From NCBI RefSeq assembly GCF_000310145.2, contig NZ_AMXA01000025.1:1-54377 (forward strand): DNA of 54,377 nt, in the 5' to 3' direction. Positions within the stretch are counted from its first letter, which is position 1. Each line of letters starts with the position of its first letter. Below, piece after piece: positions 33,813-43,664 of the stretch. Origin of the DNA: Thauera sp. 28 (GTDB taxonomy: Bacteria > Pseudomonadota > Gammaproteobacteria > Burkholderiales > Rhodocyclaceae). The notes beneath the pieces are model-generated. The model had not been told where the DNA came from and did no database searches. It saw only the letters and a program-made list of their open reading frames with translations. The translations under genes and the position numbers were made by a program.

Positions 33813-34459
33813 TTGACGCCGTGGGATCCGAGGAACCATGGCACGGAGTTGACATTCGATGTGGCGTTGGCGTTGGCCTTCGCGTTGGCGATGGCCAGCC
33901 AGGCTGCCGCTGGCCAGATCCGCAAGGGTGCCGAGAATTCGGTCGAAGTGGCGCTTCGCCTTACTCTCACCCATCCAGTGACCGTGGTCACCCTGGTGCA
34001 GCGCTTCGGCGGCACCGAGGATCAGGTGGTCGCAGCTCTGATGCACAATGTGCTCAAGGATGGTGCAGGAGTGGTCTGAGCTGCTCCGCGCAGTGTTCGC
34101 CGAGAGGGCGTTCGCGCGGGCTCAGTTTTGCATCGATAGCGTACCAGACGTCCAGGGGCAGAAGAGCCCCTGGCGTGTGCGAAAGGATAGCTATCTTGAG
34201 TATCCGAGGAAGTTAAAGGGGAGGCGGGGATCCTCGTTTCCTCCTGCGACAAGCTCGCCAACTTGCAGGCGATCCTGCTCGATCTTACGGGAATCGGAGA
34301 TGCGGTCTGGGTGCGCATAAAAGGAGGGAGGGGTTCTCGCTCTGGTACTACAGCGAGCTTGCGTCAATGTTTTCGGGAAAGGTGCTGGTGCCAGTCGAAG
34401 AGGCAGTGAAGCGAGAGTTGGCTGTGGTAGTGGAGCGTTTGCAGCCATCCGAGACTTGA
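33813..34459 (+). pseudogene. Frameshifted RelA/SpoT-type HD hydrolase remnant
   Basis: Successive plus-strand frames together read like one HD phosphohydrolase: frame one GQIRKGAENSVEVALRLTLT and GGTEDQVVAALMHNVLKDGA (HD pair decayed to HN), then PWRVRKDSYLEYP in a second frame, then SCDKLANLQAILLDLTGIGD in a third, and SLWYYSELASMF after a further shift, ending at 34459. This order (RKG, HP, ALLHD, PW..RK..YL, DKL.N, LWYY) matches SpoT-like HD-domain proteins. At least three frameshifts and loss of the HD motif mean it is not functional. A sequencing-error origin cannot be excluded but the lost metal ligand argues for real decay. Confidence 0.75.
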
Positions 34460-34510
34460 GAGTTCCTCGGAGACTCAGCCTTCGTCATCCATGTCTTCTT
34501 CATCACCTTC

Positions 34511-34564
34511 GCCGACGACTGCATCCACGCCGACGACTGCATCCACGCCGACGACTGCATCCAC
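34511..34564. repeat. Three exact tandem copies of an 18-bp unit
   Basis: The unit GCCGACGACTGCATCCAC occurs three times head to tail without a mismatch (34511-34528, 34529-34546, 34547-34564). The unit is a multiple of three, and the minus strand would read V-D-A-V-V-G repeats in an acidic context, but no credible gene spans it. Confidence 0.85.
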
Positions 34565-34881
34565 GCCAGCGGCAGCGACGTCGGCCGTGGTCTCAACAGC
34601 GCTTTCGGTAATGCTGACGGCGGTCGCACTTACGGATACCGGAGCCCCGGCAACGGTGACGAAGGCGCATCCGTGACGCCCGAGGGCCACGGGCGAGGAC
34701 AAGGATGATTCGGAACGACAGAGGCAATGCCTTGGTGCTGCAATTCTCATGTGCGTGATGTTGTTCCACCATGCCATGTCCTTGGGGGTGGGAGCGGGCG
34801 GCTGGTAGGCCGCCGCAGGGACTCAGAGCGACCTCCGCCTGATCGCCAATGGCGGGTAAGGGGAGTTCCTTTCGAACTCAC

Positions 34882-34960
34882 ACATTCGGCCATCAGCCGC
34901 CCCTCGTAGCTTCTACAATGCGGCCATCCAGATGACTAGTGAACTCCGAAACCTGTCATA
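34882..34960. repeat. Dispersed intergenic element, copy 1
   Basis: Shares roughly 70 percent identity by eye with 41370-41448, including CGGCCATCAG, ACAATGC and GCCATCC in the same order and spacing, and CTGTCAT near the end. No coding potential. Such shared non-coding DNA fits the recombination history of the metal island. Confidence 0.55.
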
Positions 34961-35088
34961 CAGTGCAGTCAATCCGCTTGGCCAGCACTGTTAGTGGAGT
35001 CGCGATGCACTTGGTCAAGGCGTGGTCTGGGTGGCGCCGGGATGAAGCAATACGAAGAGCAAATAAGGCCTCGTCCTCAAGCAAATGC

Positions 35089-35456
35089 TCAGGATCTGCG
35101 TTTCACGATCGGCGCTGCGCAATGCTTGAAATTCGGGTAGACCTTGTCGCCCATGTCAGGCAACACCGTAAATTGACCCCCGCATTGACTCATTCGTGTC
35201 GCTTGACAGCCGACTTGCAATCTTTGCTCGGCAGGCAGCATGCAGTGCGCGCATACGGGTGACCATTGCGTCTAAAAGCGATCGTCACGGAGATAGTGTC
35301 ACTTTCCGGTTCGGACGCCTCGGCTCTGCAGTCATAGAACGACGGCCGCTTCAAATCGTCGGCCGAACCGATCTCTACGACCGTCCCTTTGCGCCACCTC
35401 CCATCCCGCTCTGCATAACTGCCCTCGTGCACGATGGACGTCGCACATCCGGTCAA
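35089..35456 (-). pseudogene. Truncated, interrupted copy of the metal-island lipoprotein gene
   Basis: The minus-strand sequence KGTVVEIGSADDLKRPSFYD, followed by TIAFRRNGHPYARTA, is plainly related to the intact lipoprotein at 44447-44800. After PSK the frame is broken by roughly 55 extra bases, and the conserved end GDKVYPNFKHCAAPIVKRRS then resumes in another frame up to a stop at 35089. The signal peptide is missing: the reading frame begins at MTGCATSI, just inside the lipobox, where homology breaks off into a sensor-kinase fragment on the other strand. Both a 5' truncation and an internal insertion make it nonfunctional. Confidence 0.8.
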
Positions 35457-35457
35457 G

Positions 35458-35685
35458 GCACCTGTTGGCGCCGAACATCTGCCGCGCCTGTTCGACCGCT
35501 TCTATCGAGTCGATCGGGCCCGTGAGCACGGCGACAACAACTACGGGCTTGGGCTGGCAATCGTCGCCGCGATCGCGCGTATGCACGGCGGCACTGGATT
35601 TGTTCGCTCGGCTGCCGGCACGACGACCGTCGGCTTTAGCGTATTTGAGTCGAGCGAGAGAAACGGCGTATCGCTCGACAGGTAG
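35458..35685 (+). pseudogene. C-terminal fragment of a heavy-metal sensor histidine kinase
   Basis: About 75 codons encode the end of a HATPase domain: EHLPRLFDRFYRVDRAREHG, then YGLGLAIVAAIARMHGG, which are the F and G2 boxes of CzcS/CusS-type kinases. The part upstream of EHLPRL is missing; the sequence abuts the truncated lipoprotein copy at about 35457. The same EHLPRLFDRFYR segment ends the window in the intact kinase beginning at 53198, so this is probably a fragment of a paralogue. It has no own start region and is not functional. Confidence 0.8.
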
Positions 35686-35734
35686 CATTCGCGCTACGCC
35701 GCGCCTGGGACTCGACGATGTCGCGTGCGCTCCC

Positions 35735-36235
35735 TTACCGTGGCGGTTGCATCCACATGTAGTTCTGACGTTGCATCATATGATCCATCATCTGCTGCTG
35801 CATGCCCATGTACCGATTCATCATGTACTGGCGCTGCTTCAGCTGATCGGGCGTGAGCTTGGAATAATAATCTCCCATGCCACGCCATCCCATCATGTGG
35901 CCACCCATCATCGTGTCGCCTGAACAGCAGCCCATCATGCCGGGCCCCCACATGCCGTGCATCGTCGTCATGCCGTTTTGCATCGTTTCCCAGTGCTCCT
36001 GCAGTAGCTTCTGCCGCTCCTGCGGGTCGGAGGTCCGGCCGATCTTTTCCATCTGTTCCTGCATCCGCTGCATGTTCTCCTGCATTTGTGCCATCTGCTT
36101 GTCAAACTCGGCAACATCGGGTGCCTGCTGCATTTGCCCGCCTTGCTCAGGCGGGGTCGCTGTCTGCTGGGCCATCAACGGCATCACCGAAAAGCCGCTC
36201 GCCACCAGAGCTGCGATCAAAGTCGTCCTCTTCAT
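35735..36235 (-). CDS. Periplasmic Met/Gln-rich metal-binding protein
   Basis: A 166-residue protein with a signal peptide (MKRTTLIAALVASGFSVMPL, cleavage likely after MAQ). The mature part is dominated by Met, Gln and His: QMAQMQENMQRMQEQMEK is a coiled coil, and GMWGPGMMGCCSGDTMMGGH plus the C-terminal MQQQMMDHMMQ are metal-binding clusters typical of copper/silver-binding periplasmic proteins. It lies 49 bases downstream of the P-type ATPase gene, in the same direction, with a strong ribosome-binding site (GGAGAGGG). It may bind metal in the periplasm after export. The family is not certain. Confidence 0.78.
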   Translation of the reverse strand: MKRTTLIAALVASGFSVMPLMAQQTATPPEQGGQMQQAPDVAEFDKQMAQMQENMQRMQEQMEKIGRTSDPQERQKLLQEHWETMQNGMTTMHGMWGPGMMGCCSGDTMMGGHMMGWRGMGDYYSKLTPDQLKQRQYMMNRYMGMQQQMMDHMMQRQNYMWMQPPR

Positions 36236-36284
36236 TTCACCCTCTCCTTGATTACCGAAGAATCGTCCTCGGATGTCGTCGTTC

Positions 36285-38570
<2,286 letters not shown>

Positions 38571-38605
38571 GTTCGACTCCTTGCTTCACGACACGCAGCC
38601 ATTGA

Positions 38606-38631
38606 ACAATCTGTAGTCGCTACAGAGTCAA
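38606..38631 (-). promoter_or_regulatory. MerR-type promoter/operator of the P-type ATPase gene
   Basis: Minus-strand -35 TTGACT (38631-38626) is followed by a 19-bp spacer containing the perfect palindrome CTGTAGCGACTACAG (38625-38611) and then a weak -10, TTCAAT. The long spacer and palindrome closely resemble the known PbrR/CadR operators, where the bound regulator distorts the DNA to align the boxes. Confidence 0.8.
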
Positions 38632-38683
38632 GCGTTTAGAATCGAGCAATCATTTGCATGTACACCACGTGAGGCGGCGCAAC

Positions 38684-39154
38684 ATGAAAATCGGCGAATT
38701 GGCGCGTGTCACGAGCACCCAGGTCGAGACAGTTCGTTACTACGAGCGTGAAGGCTTGCTGCCAACCCCTGCGCGTACCGATGGCAATTTCCGCATCTAC
38801 GAGGGTATCCACGTCGAACGTTTGTCGTTCATCCGCCATTGCCGATCATTGGACATGACGCTCGATGAGATCCGCGTCCTGCTGCGCTTCAAGGACGCAC
38901 CGGCAGAAAACTGCGAAGACGTGAATACCCTGCTCGAGAAGCACATCGGCCACGTTGCCGCCCGCATCCGGGAGCTTCGCGGGCTGGAGCGACAACTGAA
39001 GGGCCTGCGCGCGCAGTGCAACGAAGCCGGCGACGCAGCCCACTGCGGCATCCTGAACGAGTTGTCACAGCTTCCACGCCATGAGGCACAGAACGAAGCG
39101 ATGCACGTGCGCGGCGCCCATCGCGGTCCCTGCACCCCTCATCCAGAACACTGA
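38684..39154 (+). CDS. cadR: CadR/PbrR-type MerR metal-responsive activator
   Basis: A 156-residue MerR regulator from ATG 38684 (MKIGELARVTSTQVETVRYY), with GAGGCGG upstream; an earlier in-frame ATG is less likely. The winged-helix domain is followed by a dimerisation helix. Metal-binding Cys residues are in APAENCEDV (about residue 79), RAQCNEAGD and AAHCGIL (about 112 and 119), the CadR/PbrR trio. The His-containing tail (EAMHVRGAHRG, PHPEH) resembles CadR of Pseudomonas. It should activate the divergent ATPase gene on binding Cd, Pb or Zn. Confidence 0.9.
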   Translation: MKIGELARVTSTQVETVRYYEREGLLPTPARTDGNFRIYEGIHVERLSFIRHCRSLDMTLDEIRVLLRFKDAPAENCEDVNTLLEKHIGHVAARIRELRGLERQLKGLRAQCNEAGDAAHCGILNELSQLPRHEAQNEAMHVRGAHRGPCTPHPEH

Positions 39155-39266
39155 TCTCGGGCCTCGACCAGGGGACGATAAGGACCAATGGTCGCCAGAC
39201 GCTGCGTCCTGCGAGTGAGCGCACCCCGTCGAATGGCCACCCCGTAACGGTTACAATCCGTGCCCA

Positions 39267-39602
39267 ATGCGCCGATGGCTTGCTGTTCTTCTCATGCTCA
39301 TCATGCCCCTCCAGCTCGCCTGGGCGGGCGTGAGCGTCTATTGCCAGCACGAGTCCGGCGCCACGACGCCCCACCTTGGGCATCATCAACACGGCCACCA
39401 AGGCGACGAATCACCCGGTGAGCCGGGTCCGACGCTCCACCCGGACTGCGGTCTCTGTCAGGTGGCGACCGCCGCCTTGCGCGATGCGTGCTGCCTCGCC
39501 ACCTATGACTCGAGCAGGATCTTCGCCGATGTGCCGCACGCCCTTGGCAAGTCCGCACCGACGTCCGAGCCCGAACGCCCTAAATGGCGCTGCGCTGCCT
39601 GA
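39267..39602 (+). CDS. czcI: CzcI-family periplasmic protein, copy 1
   Basis: A 111-residue CzcI-like protein. Signal peptide MRRWLAVLLMLIMPLQLAWA, then HESGATTPHLGHHQHGHQGD (His cluster), DCGLCQVAT (Cys pair), and the C-terminal signature EPERPKW. It resembles CzcI of Cupriavidus, a small periplasmic regulator of the czc efflux operon. Two further paralogues are at 42758 and 51517. The -10-like TACAAT (39252-39257) lies nine bases before the ATG and no ribosome-binding site is present, so the mRNA may be leaderless. It heads a dsbB-dsbA-ynfA series on the same strand. Confidence 0.8.
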   Translation: MRRWLAVLLMLIMPLQLAWAGVSVYCQHESGATTPHLGHHQHGHQGDESPGEPGPTLHPDCGLCQVATAALRDACCLATYDSSRIFADVPHALGKSAPTSEPERPKWRCAA

Positions 39603-39742
39603 TCGGCAGCATCGTCCCGCACGTCCTTGTGTGACGCACGTGCCGCAGGACTGCGGCCACGTGCAATGTTGGGCATCCGCCTTCGTAACGGCGGCCCCGC
39701 CGAGGCCCCGCAATCTCGATCGCCGCGACAGAGTTCAATTCA

Positions 39743-40168
39743 ATGCATGACAAAAAATCACACTGGTGGTGGCTGCTGGCCGCCTGGATCGTCGCGCTCA
39801 CCGCGACCCTGAGCGCACTTTTCATTGGCGAAGTCATGGGCATGACGCCCTGCGTGCTGTGCTGGTACCAGCGGATCGCCATGTTCCCCCTCGCCCTCAT
39901 CCTGGGCATGGCCGTGTTCGCAGAGGACCGGCGCGGCGCGGTGTATGCGATGCCGTTCGTGCTCGCTGGCCTTGCCCTGGCGGCCTATCACAGCGCGCTG
40001 ATTGCGGGCTGGGTGCCGCAGTGGTGGGTGCCCTGCGGTACCGGCCCATCGTGCAGCCAGCAGGCCCTGGTCATCCTTGGCGACATCCAGATCCCCTGGC
40101 TGTCGTTGGCGGCCTTCCTCACCATCGCCGCCACCCTGACGATCTATCTGAAAAGGACCCGTACATGA
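39743..40168 (+). CDS. DsbB-like disulfide oxidoreductase, copy 1
   Basis: A 141-residue inner-membrane protein with about four helices and the two periplasmic Cys pairs of DsbB: TPCVLCWYQRIAMFPL (C-x2-C) and PCGTGPSCSQQ (C-x5-C). This is the short DsbB/BdbC type. It should reoxidise the thioredoxin-like protein encoded next, the start of which overlaps its stop (ATGA). Sequence is close to the second copy at 43239-43664, with most differences in the first 20 residues and the tail. Its place in a metal cassette suggests it supports folding or reduction of Cys-containing periplasmic metal proteins. Confidence 0.9.
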   Translation: MHDKKSHWWWLLAAWIVALTATLSALFIGEVMGMTPCVLCWYQRIAMFPLALILGMAVFAEDRRGAVYAMPFVLAGLALAAYHSALIAGWVPQWWVPCGTGPSCSQQALVILGDIQIPWLSLAAFLTIAATLTIYLKRTRT

Positions 40169-40821
40169 ACACAAGAAAACTGTTGGCACTTGCTGTGCTG
40201 CTGATTCTCGGCCTGGCTTTCTACTTCGGCACGGATGCCTATCGCGACCGCACGCAGGCCGATCAGGACGCCCGCGTCGACGTGGGGAAAAGCCGCCTTG
40301 TAAGAATGCACACCCCGATCATCGGGCCGCAGAACGCGCCGGTCACCATCGTCGAATTCTTCGACCCCGCCTGTGAGACCTGCCGCGCCTTCTATCCGAT
40401 CGTCAAGCAGATCATGGCCCAGCATCCGGGTAAGGTCCGACTCGCGCTGCGCTATGCGCCCTTCCACCACGGCTCGGACCAGGTTGTGAAACTGATGGAG
40501 GCGGCGCGCAAGCAGGGGCTCTATACCCCGGTGCTCGAAGCGCTGCTGGCCGCGCAACCGGAGTGGGCCGACCATGCGGCGCCCAACATCGGCATTGCCT
40601 TCGAAACAGCGGCGCGCGCCGGCCTGGACATGGGTCGTGCCCGGCAGGATATGGAGACGCCCGAGATTCAGGCGGTGCTCGCACAGGACATCGAGGACCT
40701 GACCGCGCTGCGGGTTAGCAAGACGCCGACCTTCTTCGTCAATGCACGCAGCCTGCCCAGTTTCGGCCCGGAGCAACTCGCGCGTCTGGTGGCGGAGGAA
40801 GTGGCCAAGGTACAGCCTTGA
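40165..40821 (+). CDS. DsbA-like periplasmic thioredoxin-fold protein, copy 1
   Basis: A 218-residue protein with an N-terminal anchor or signal helix ([17 protein letters not shown]) and a DsbA/DsbG-type thioredoxin domain. The active site is [16 protein letters not shown] (C-E-T-C), and the cis-proline loop is [10 protein letters not shown]. It is coupled to the preceding dsbB, giving a complete oxidising pair. It differs from classical DsbA (C-P-H-C). It overlaps the ynfA start by four bases (TTGA). A close second copy is at 43661-44317. Confidence 0.9.
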   Translation: MNTRKLLALAVLLILGLAFYFGTDAYRDRTQADQDARVDVGKSRLVRMHTPIIGPQNAPVTIVEFFDPACETCRAFYPIVKQIMAQHPGKVRLALRYAPFHHGSDQVVKLMEAARKQGLYTPVLEALLAAQPEWADHAAPNIGIAFETAARAGLDMGRARQDMETPEIQAVLAQDIEDLTALRVSKTPTFFVNARSLPSFGPEQLARLVAEEVAKVQP

Positions 40822-41156
40822 TCGAATTCTTCAAGCTCGCCGGCCTGTTCGCCTTGACGGCCGTGGCCGAGATCGTCGGCTGCTATCTCCCCTGGCTGGT
40901 GTTGAAGCAGGACCGAAGTGCCTGGCTGCTCGTGCCCGCAGCGCTGTCGCTGGCCGCCTTCGCCTGGCTGCTCACGCTGCACCCGACGGCGGCCGGTCGA
41001 ACCTATGCCGCCTACGGCGGCATGTACATCGCGGTCGCGCTGCTATGGTTGCGCATCATCGATGGCATTGCACTGACCCGCTGGGATATCGCGGGCGCCG
41101 GCGTCGCGCTTGTTGGCATGGCCATCATTGCACTGCAGCCCGCTGCCTCTCCTTGA
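40818..41156 (+). CDS. ynfA: YnfA family membrane protein
   Basis: A 112-residue membrane protein of the YnfA/UPF0060 family, with four hydrophobic helices. [20 protein letters not shown] and [20 protein letters not shown] are typical. It starts at TTG 40818 overlapping the dsbA stop. YnfA is related to small multidrug transporters; some members affect efflux of cations or dyes. In this cassette it may help export metal or organic cations, unproven. A truncated relative follows the second dsbA at 44314. Confidence 0.88.
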   Translation: MIEFFKLAGLFALTAVAEIVGCYLPWLVLKQDRSAWLLVPAALSLAAFAWLLTLHPTAAGRTYAAYGGMYIAVALLWLRIIDGIALTRWDIAGAGVALVGMAIIALQPAASP

Positions 41157-41474
41157 GAGGAGGCTCGCTGTTTCTGACCGAGGTTCCCCAGGCGGATACC
41201 ATCGGCCAGTGGCCCTCGTTCGGCCATTCGGCAGACCTGTCGCTCGAACGGCGGCTTCGCTTGGGAAGGAGTCATGGCGCCTTCGTTTCGGCGACCGTCG
41301 GGTCAGGGTCGGGTCGAGACAGCCGCAGTCGGCTTGCCGCGCTCCCGCGCAGGTGTGAACTGGAAGTCTCAGTCCGGCCATCAGCTGCCCGTCCTCCTCT
41401 CCACAATGCAGCCATCCTGATGGCCGCTGGGCCTCGAAAGCTGTCATTGCCTCAAGCACGTCGCTCCGCTGTCC
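41157..41474. other. Intergenic stretch with a dispersed element, no gene supported
   Basis: About 318 bp between ynfA and the convergent cation diffusion facilitator gene. I see no credible frame. It contains copy 2 of the dispersed element (41370-41448) that also occurs at 34882-34960. Confidence 0.6.
41370..41448. repeat. Dispersed intergenic element, copy 2
   Basis: Aligned by eye with 34882-34960: CGGCCATCAG, CCCGTCCTCCT/CCCCTCGTAGC, ACAATGC, GCCATCC and CTGTCAT keep order and spacing. Same orientation. No coding potential. Confidence 0.55.
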
Positions 41475-42110
41475 TCATCCCTTCTGATGGACTTGTCGTG
41501 CGTCGCCGATGTCGCGCCGGGCGTGAGCGACGATGACAAGCCCCGACCACAGCGCGAGCCCGGACATCACCAGTGCAACGACAAGGTCCGGCAACGCGCT
41601 TCCGGTACCGAAGACGCCTGCCGCCGCCAGGATCACCGCGAGATTGCCGATCGCATCGTTGCGGCTGCACAGCCATACCGAACGCATGTTCGCGTCGCCC
41701 GCGCGAAAGCGATACAACATCATCGCCACCCCTGCGTTGGCGAGCAGTGCGAGGATGCCGACCACGCCCATCGTGATCGGCTCAGGCGTCACGCCGTGCT
41801 GGAAGGCCCACAGGGCGCGTGCCATTACAACGGCGCCGAAAAGCACCATCGCCACGCCCTTGAGCAAGGCCGCGCGTGCCCGCCATATCAATCCCCAAGA
41901 CAGCACCGTCAGCGACAGCGCATAGTTGGCGGCATCTCCTGCGAAATCGAGGGCGTCGGCCCACAGGGCGACCGAACCGACTGCAAGGCCGGCGAAGAAT
42001 TCGACCAGGAACATCACCGCATTCACGATCAATGCAATCCACAGTGCCAGGCGCAAGCGCGGGCTCGCTGCGCTGGCATCGCAGGTGGAGTGGGAACAAC
42101 AGCCGGCCAT
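41475..42110 (-). CDS. Cation diffusion facilitator-like transporter
   Basis: A 211-residue membrane protein of the cation diffusion facilitator (CDF) family. ATG at 42110 follows AAGGAGA and lies downstream of the MerR-type promoter, which rules out a longer form. N-terminus MAGCCSHSTCDAS is a Cys/His metal motif. Helix 2 carries ALWADALDFAGDAANYALSL with Asp residues of the metal site; helix 5 has SRNDAIGN in place of the usual H-D-x-x-x-D. About six helices; the C-terminal cytoplasmic domain is missing, as in short CDF members. It should export Zn, Co or Cd in exchange for protons. Divergent from a MerR regulator. Confidence 0.87.
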   Translation of the reverse strand: MAGCCSHSTCDASAASPRLRLALWIALIVNAVMFLVEFFAGLAVGSVALWADALDFAGDAANYALSLTVLSWGLIWRARAALLKGVAMVLFGAVVMARALWAFQHGVTPEPITMGVVGILALLANAGVAMMLYRFRAGDANMRSVWLCSRNDAIGNLAVILAAAGVFGTGSALPDLVVALVMSGLALWSGLVIVAHARRDIGDARQVHQKG

Positions 42111-42140
42111 GGTTTTCTCCTTAACGTGGGCGAGGGGTGC

Positions 42141-42171
42141 ATCACACACCCTGTAGCCACTACAGGGTCAA
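42141..42171 (-). promoter_or_regulatory. MerR-type promoter/operator of the CDF gene
   Basis: Minus-strand -35 TTGACC (42171-42166) is followed by a 19-bp spacer and a weak -10, TGTGAT. The perfect inverted repeat CCCTGTAG-TGG-CTACAGGG (42167-42149) overlaps the last two bases of the -35 and fills most of the spacer. It is nearly the same site as at 38606-38631 ahead of the P-type ATPase gene, so the two regulators may cross-bind. Confidence 0.8.
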
Positions 42172-42213
42172 GCGGTTAAGCTGTTGGGCGGTCGCAATGA
42201 GGAGATGCAGGCG

Positions 42214-42648
42214 ATGAAGATCGGTGAATTGGCCAAGGCCGCGCACGTCGAGGCCGAAACCATCCGCTACTACGAACGGATCGGTCTGCTCCCGGCGCCT
42301 TCCCGCAGCCCCAATGGATATCGGGCCTACGCGGGTGGGCACCTTGAGCGCCTCGCGTTCATCCGCCACTGCCGGGCACTGGACATTGCCTTGGCCGACG
42401 TCGCGCAGCTGCTGCGCTTCGTGGACGACCCCACAACCGACTGTGCTGAGGTCGACGCGTTGATCGACACCCAACTCACCCGTGTCCGCGCGCGTCTCGA
42501 CACCCTGCAAATGCTCGAGCGCCAACTCGTCGCCCTGCGCAGCCAGTGCTGTGCACCCGATCGTGCGGCGCAATGCGGCATCCTGCATGAGCTCGAGGCG
42601 CCGACGCGGGGGGATGTCTGTGTGTGCCACGATGAGCATGCGCAATGA
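42214..42648 (+). CDS. CadR/PbrR-like MerR regulator, second paralogue
   Basis: A 144-residue MerR regulator from ATG 42214 (MKIGELAKAAHVEAETIRYY), with GAGGAG upstream. Metal-binding Cys residues are TDCAEVD (about residue 79), SQCCAPD (about 112-113) and AAQCGIL (about 119); the tail adds CVCHDEH. It is a paralogue of the regulator at 38684. It should control the divergent CDF gene through the operator at 42141-42171. The extra Cys pairs may shift metal preference. Confidence 0.9.
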   Translation: MKIGELAKAAHVEAETIRYYERIGLLPAPSRSPNGYRAYAGGHLERLAFIRHCRALDIALADVAQLLRFVDDPTTDCAEVDALIDTQLTRVRARLDTLQMLERQLVALRSQCCAPDRAAQCGILHELEAPTRGDVCVCHDEHAQ

Positions 42649-42757
42649 TCTGCGGTTCGGTGGCGGAGTGACCACAATGTGGGGTGCCAGCGCTCCGGTA
42701 CGTTCATGGTCGCGATATGCGCCGTCAGCCAACGGGCTGGGGTTAAAATCGTCGCCC

Positions 42758-43096
42758 ATGCACCGTTGGCTTGCCATTTTCTTCCTGCTGCTCGTTCCGC
42801 TTCAGTTCGCGTCGGCGGGCCTGGAGGCGTACTGCTTGGAATCGGCCGGTTTCGCGACCAGCCACGGCGACCACCATCCACATACCTGTCAGGTGGATGA
42901 AGGCGATGAAGGGATGAAAGGGCAGCTTCACGCCGACTGCGGTTTCTGCCAGATCCTTGCGAGCGCTGCACTGCTCGATGCGGGTCGTCTGCCATTGACA
43001 GGACTGGGCCATGTCCTCGTCGACGCCGGGCGGGACTTCAACGCGTCTGCGCTGGTCACCGAGCCTGAACGCCCCAAGTGGCGCCTCGCTGCCTGA
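42758..43096 (+). CDS. CzcI-family periplasmic protein, copy 2
   Basis: A 112-residue paralogue of the protein at 39267. Signal peptide MHRWLAIFFLLLVPLQFASA, His cluster SHGDHHPHTC, Cys pair DCGFCQIL and C-terminal EPERPKW. The box TAAAAT (42744-42749) lies eight bases before the ATG with no ribosome-binding site, again suggesting a leaderless mRNA. Followed by the second dsbB-dsbA pair. Its role is likely in sensing or buffering metal in the periplasm, by analogy with CzcI. Confidence 0.78.
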   Translation: MHRWLAIFFLLLVPLQFASAGLEAYCLESAGFATSHGDHHPHTCQVDEGDEGMKGQLHADCGFCQILASAALLDAGRLPLTGLGHVLVDAGRDFNASALVTEPERPKWRLAA

Positions 43097-43238
43097 GCGG
43101 CAGCCCACCCCTGTCTTCCCCTCTTCTTCGAGTGCGCGCCGCACGGTAGCGGCGGTGTGCTCCATTGCGGACGTCCGGGCACTGCCTATGGCGTCCGCCC
43201 CTCCCGAAGCCTGGGAACCAACCCTCGAGATCGACTCG

Positions 43239-43664
43239 ATGCACGACAAACGAACCCAATGGTGGTGGCTGATGGCCGCCTGGGCCGTGGCTCTGGTATC
43301 CACGCTGGGCGCGCTCTTCATCGGTGAAGTGATGGGCATGACGCCCTGCGTGCTGTGCTGGTACCAGCGGATCGCCATGTTCCCGCTCGCCCTCATTCTG
43401 GGCATGGCCGTGTTCGCCGAGGACCGGCGCGGTGCGGTGTATGCGCTCCCATTCGCGCTCGCTGGTCTCGCGCTGGCCGCCTATCACAGCGCACTGATCG
43501 CCGGCTGGGTGCCACAGTGGTGGGTGCCGTGCGGCACTGGCCCCTCGTGCAGCCAGCAAGCCCTGGTCATCCTTGGCGACATCCAGATTCCCTGGCTATC
43601 GCTGGCGGCCTTCCTCGCCATCGCCGCCGCCTTGACGATTTATCTGATAAGGACCCGTAAATGA
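43239..43664 (+). CDS. DsbB-like disulfide oxidoreductase, copy 2
   Basis: A 141-residue near-copy of the DsbB-like protein at 39743-40168, with the same Cys pairs (TPCVLCWYQRI and PCGTGPSCSQQ). Differences are mostly in the first 25 residues and the last 10. ATG at 43239 gives MHDKRTQWWWLMAAW. It is coupled to the dsbA copy 2 start by ATGA. A possible role is the same as in copy 1. That both copies remain intact suggests that either they are recent or both are useful. Confidence 0.9.
   Translation: MHDKRTQWWWLMAAWAVALVSTLGALFIGEVMGMTPCVLCWYQRIAMFPLALILGMAVFAEDRRGAVYALPFALAGLALAAYHSALIAGWVPQWWVPCGTGPSCSQQALVILGDIQIPWLSLAAFLAIAAALTIYLIRTRK

Larger units (their letters stand above)
34460..35088. 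other. Non-coding stretch with repeats, no gene supported
   Basis: About 630 bp between two pseudogenes with no frame of convincing composition, length or homology. It holds the 18-bp tandem repeat at 34511-34564 and one copy of an imperfect dispersed element at 34882-34960. It is best read as decayed DNA at the junction of the SOS and metal-resistance regions. Confidence 0.6.
39743..40821 (+). repeat. dsbB-dsbA duplication, copy 1
   Basis: The 1.08-kb dsbB-dsbA pair matches 43239-44317 at high identity with equal length and no gaps seen by eye; both proteins of each copy are 141 and 218 residues. The duplication extends to czcI upstream and ynfA downstream with weaker similarity. Confidence 0.85.

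Noticed and set aside
34511-34564. CRISPR-like array
   Set aside because: Repeats are directly adjacent without spacers; no cas gene is present.
34475-34777. Minus-strand frame reading V-D-A-V-V-G repeats with acidic end
   Set aside because: Created by the 18-bp tandem repeat; no ribosome-binding site, no domain, and flanked by pseudogenes.
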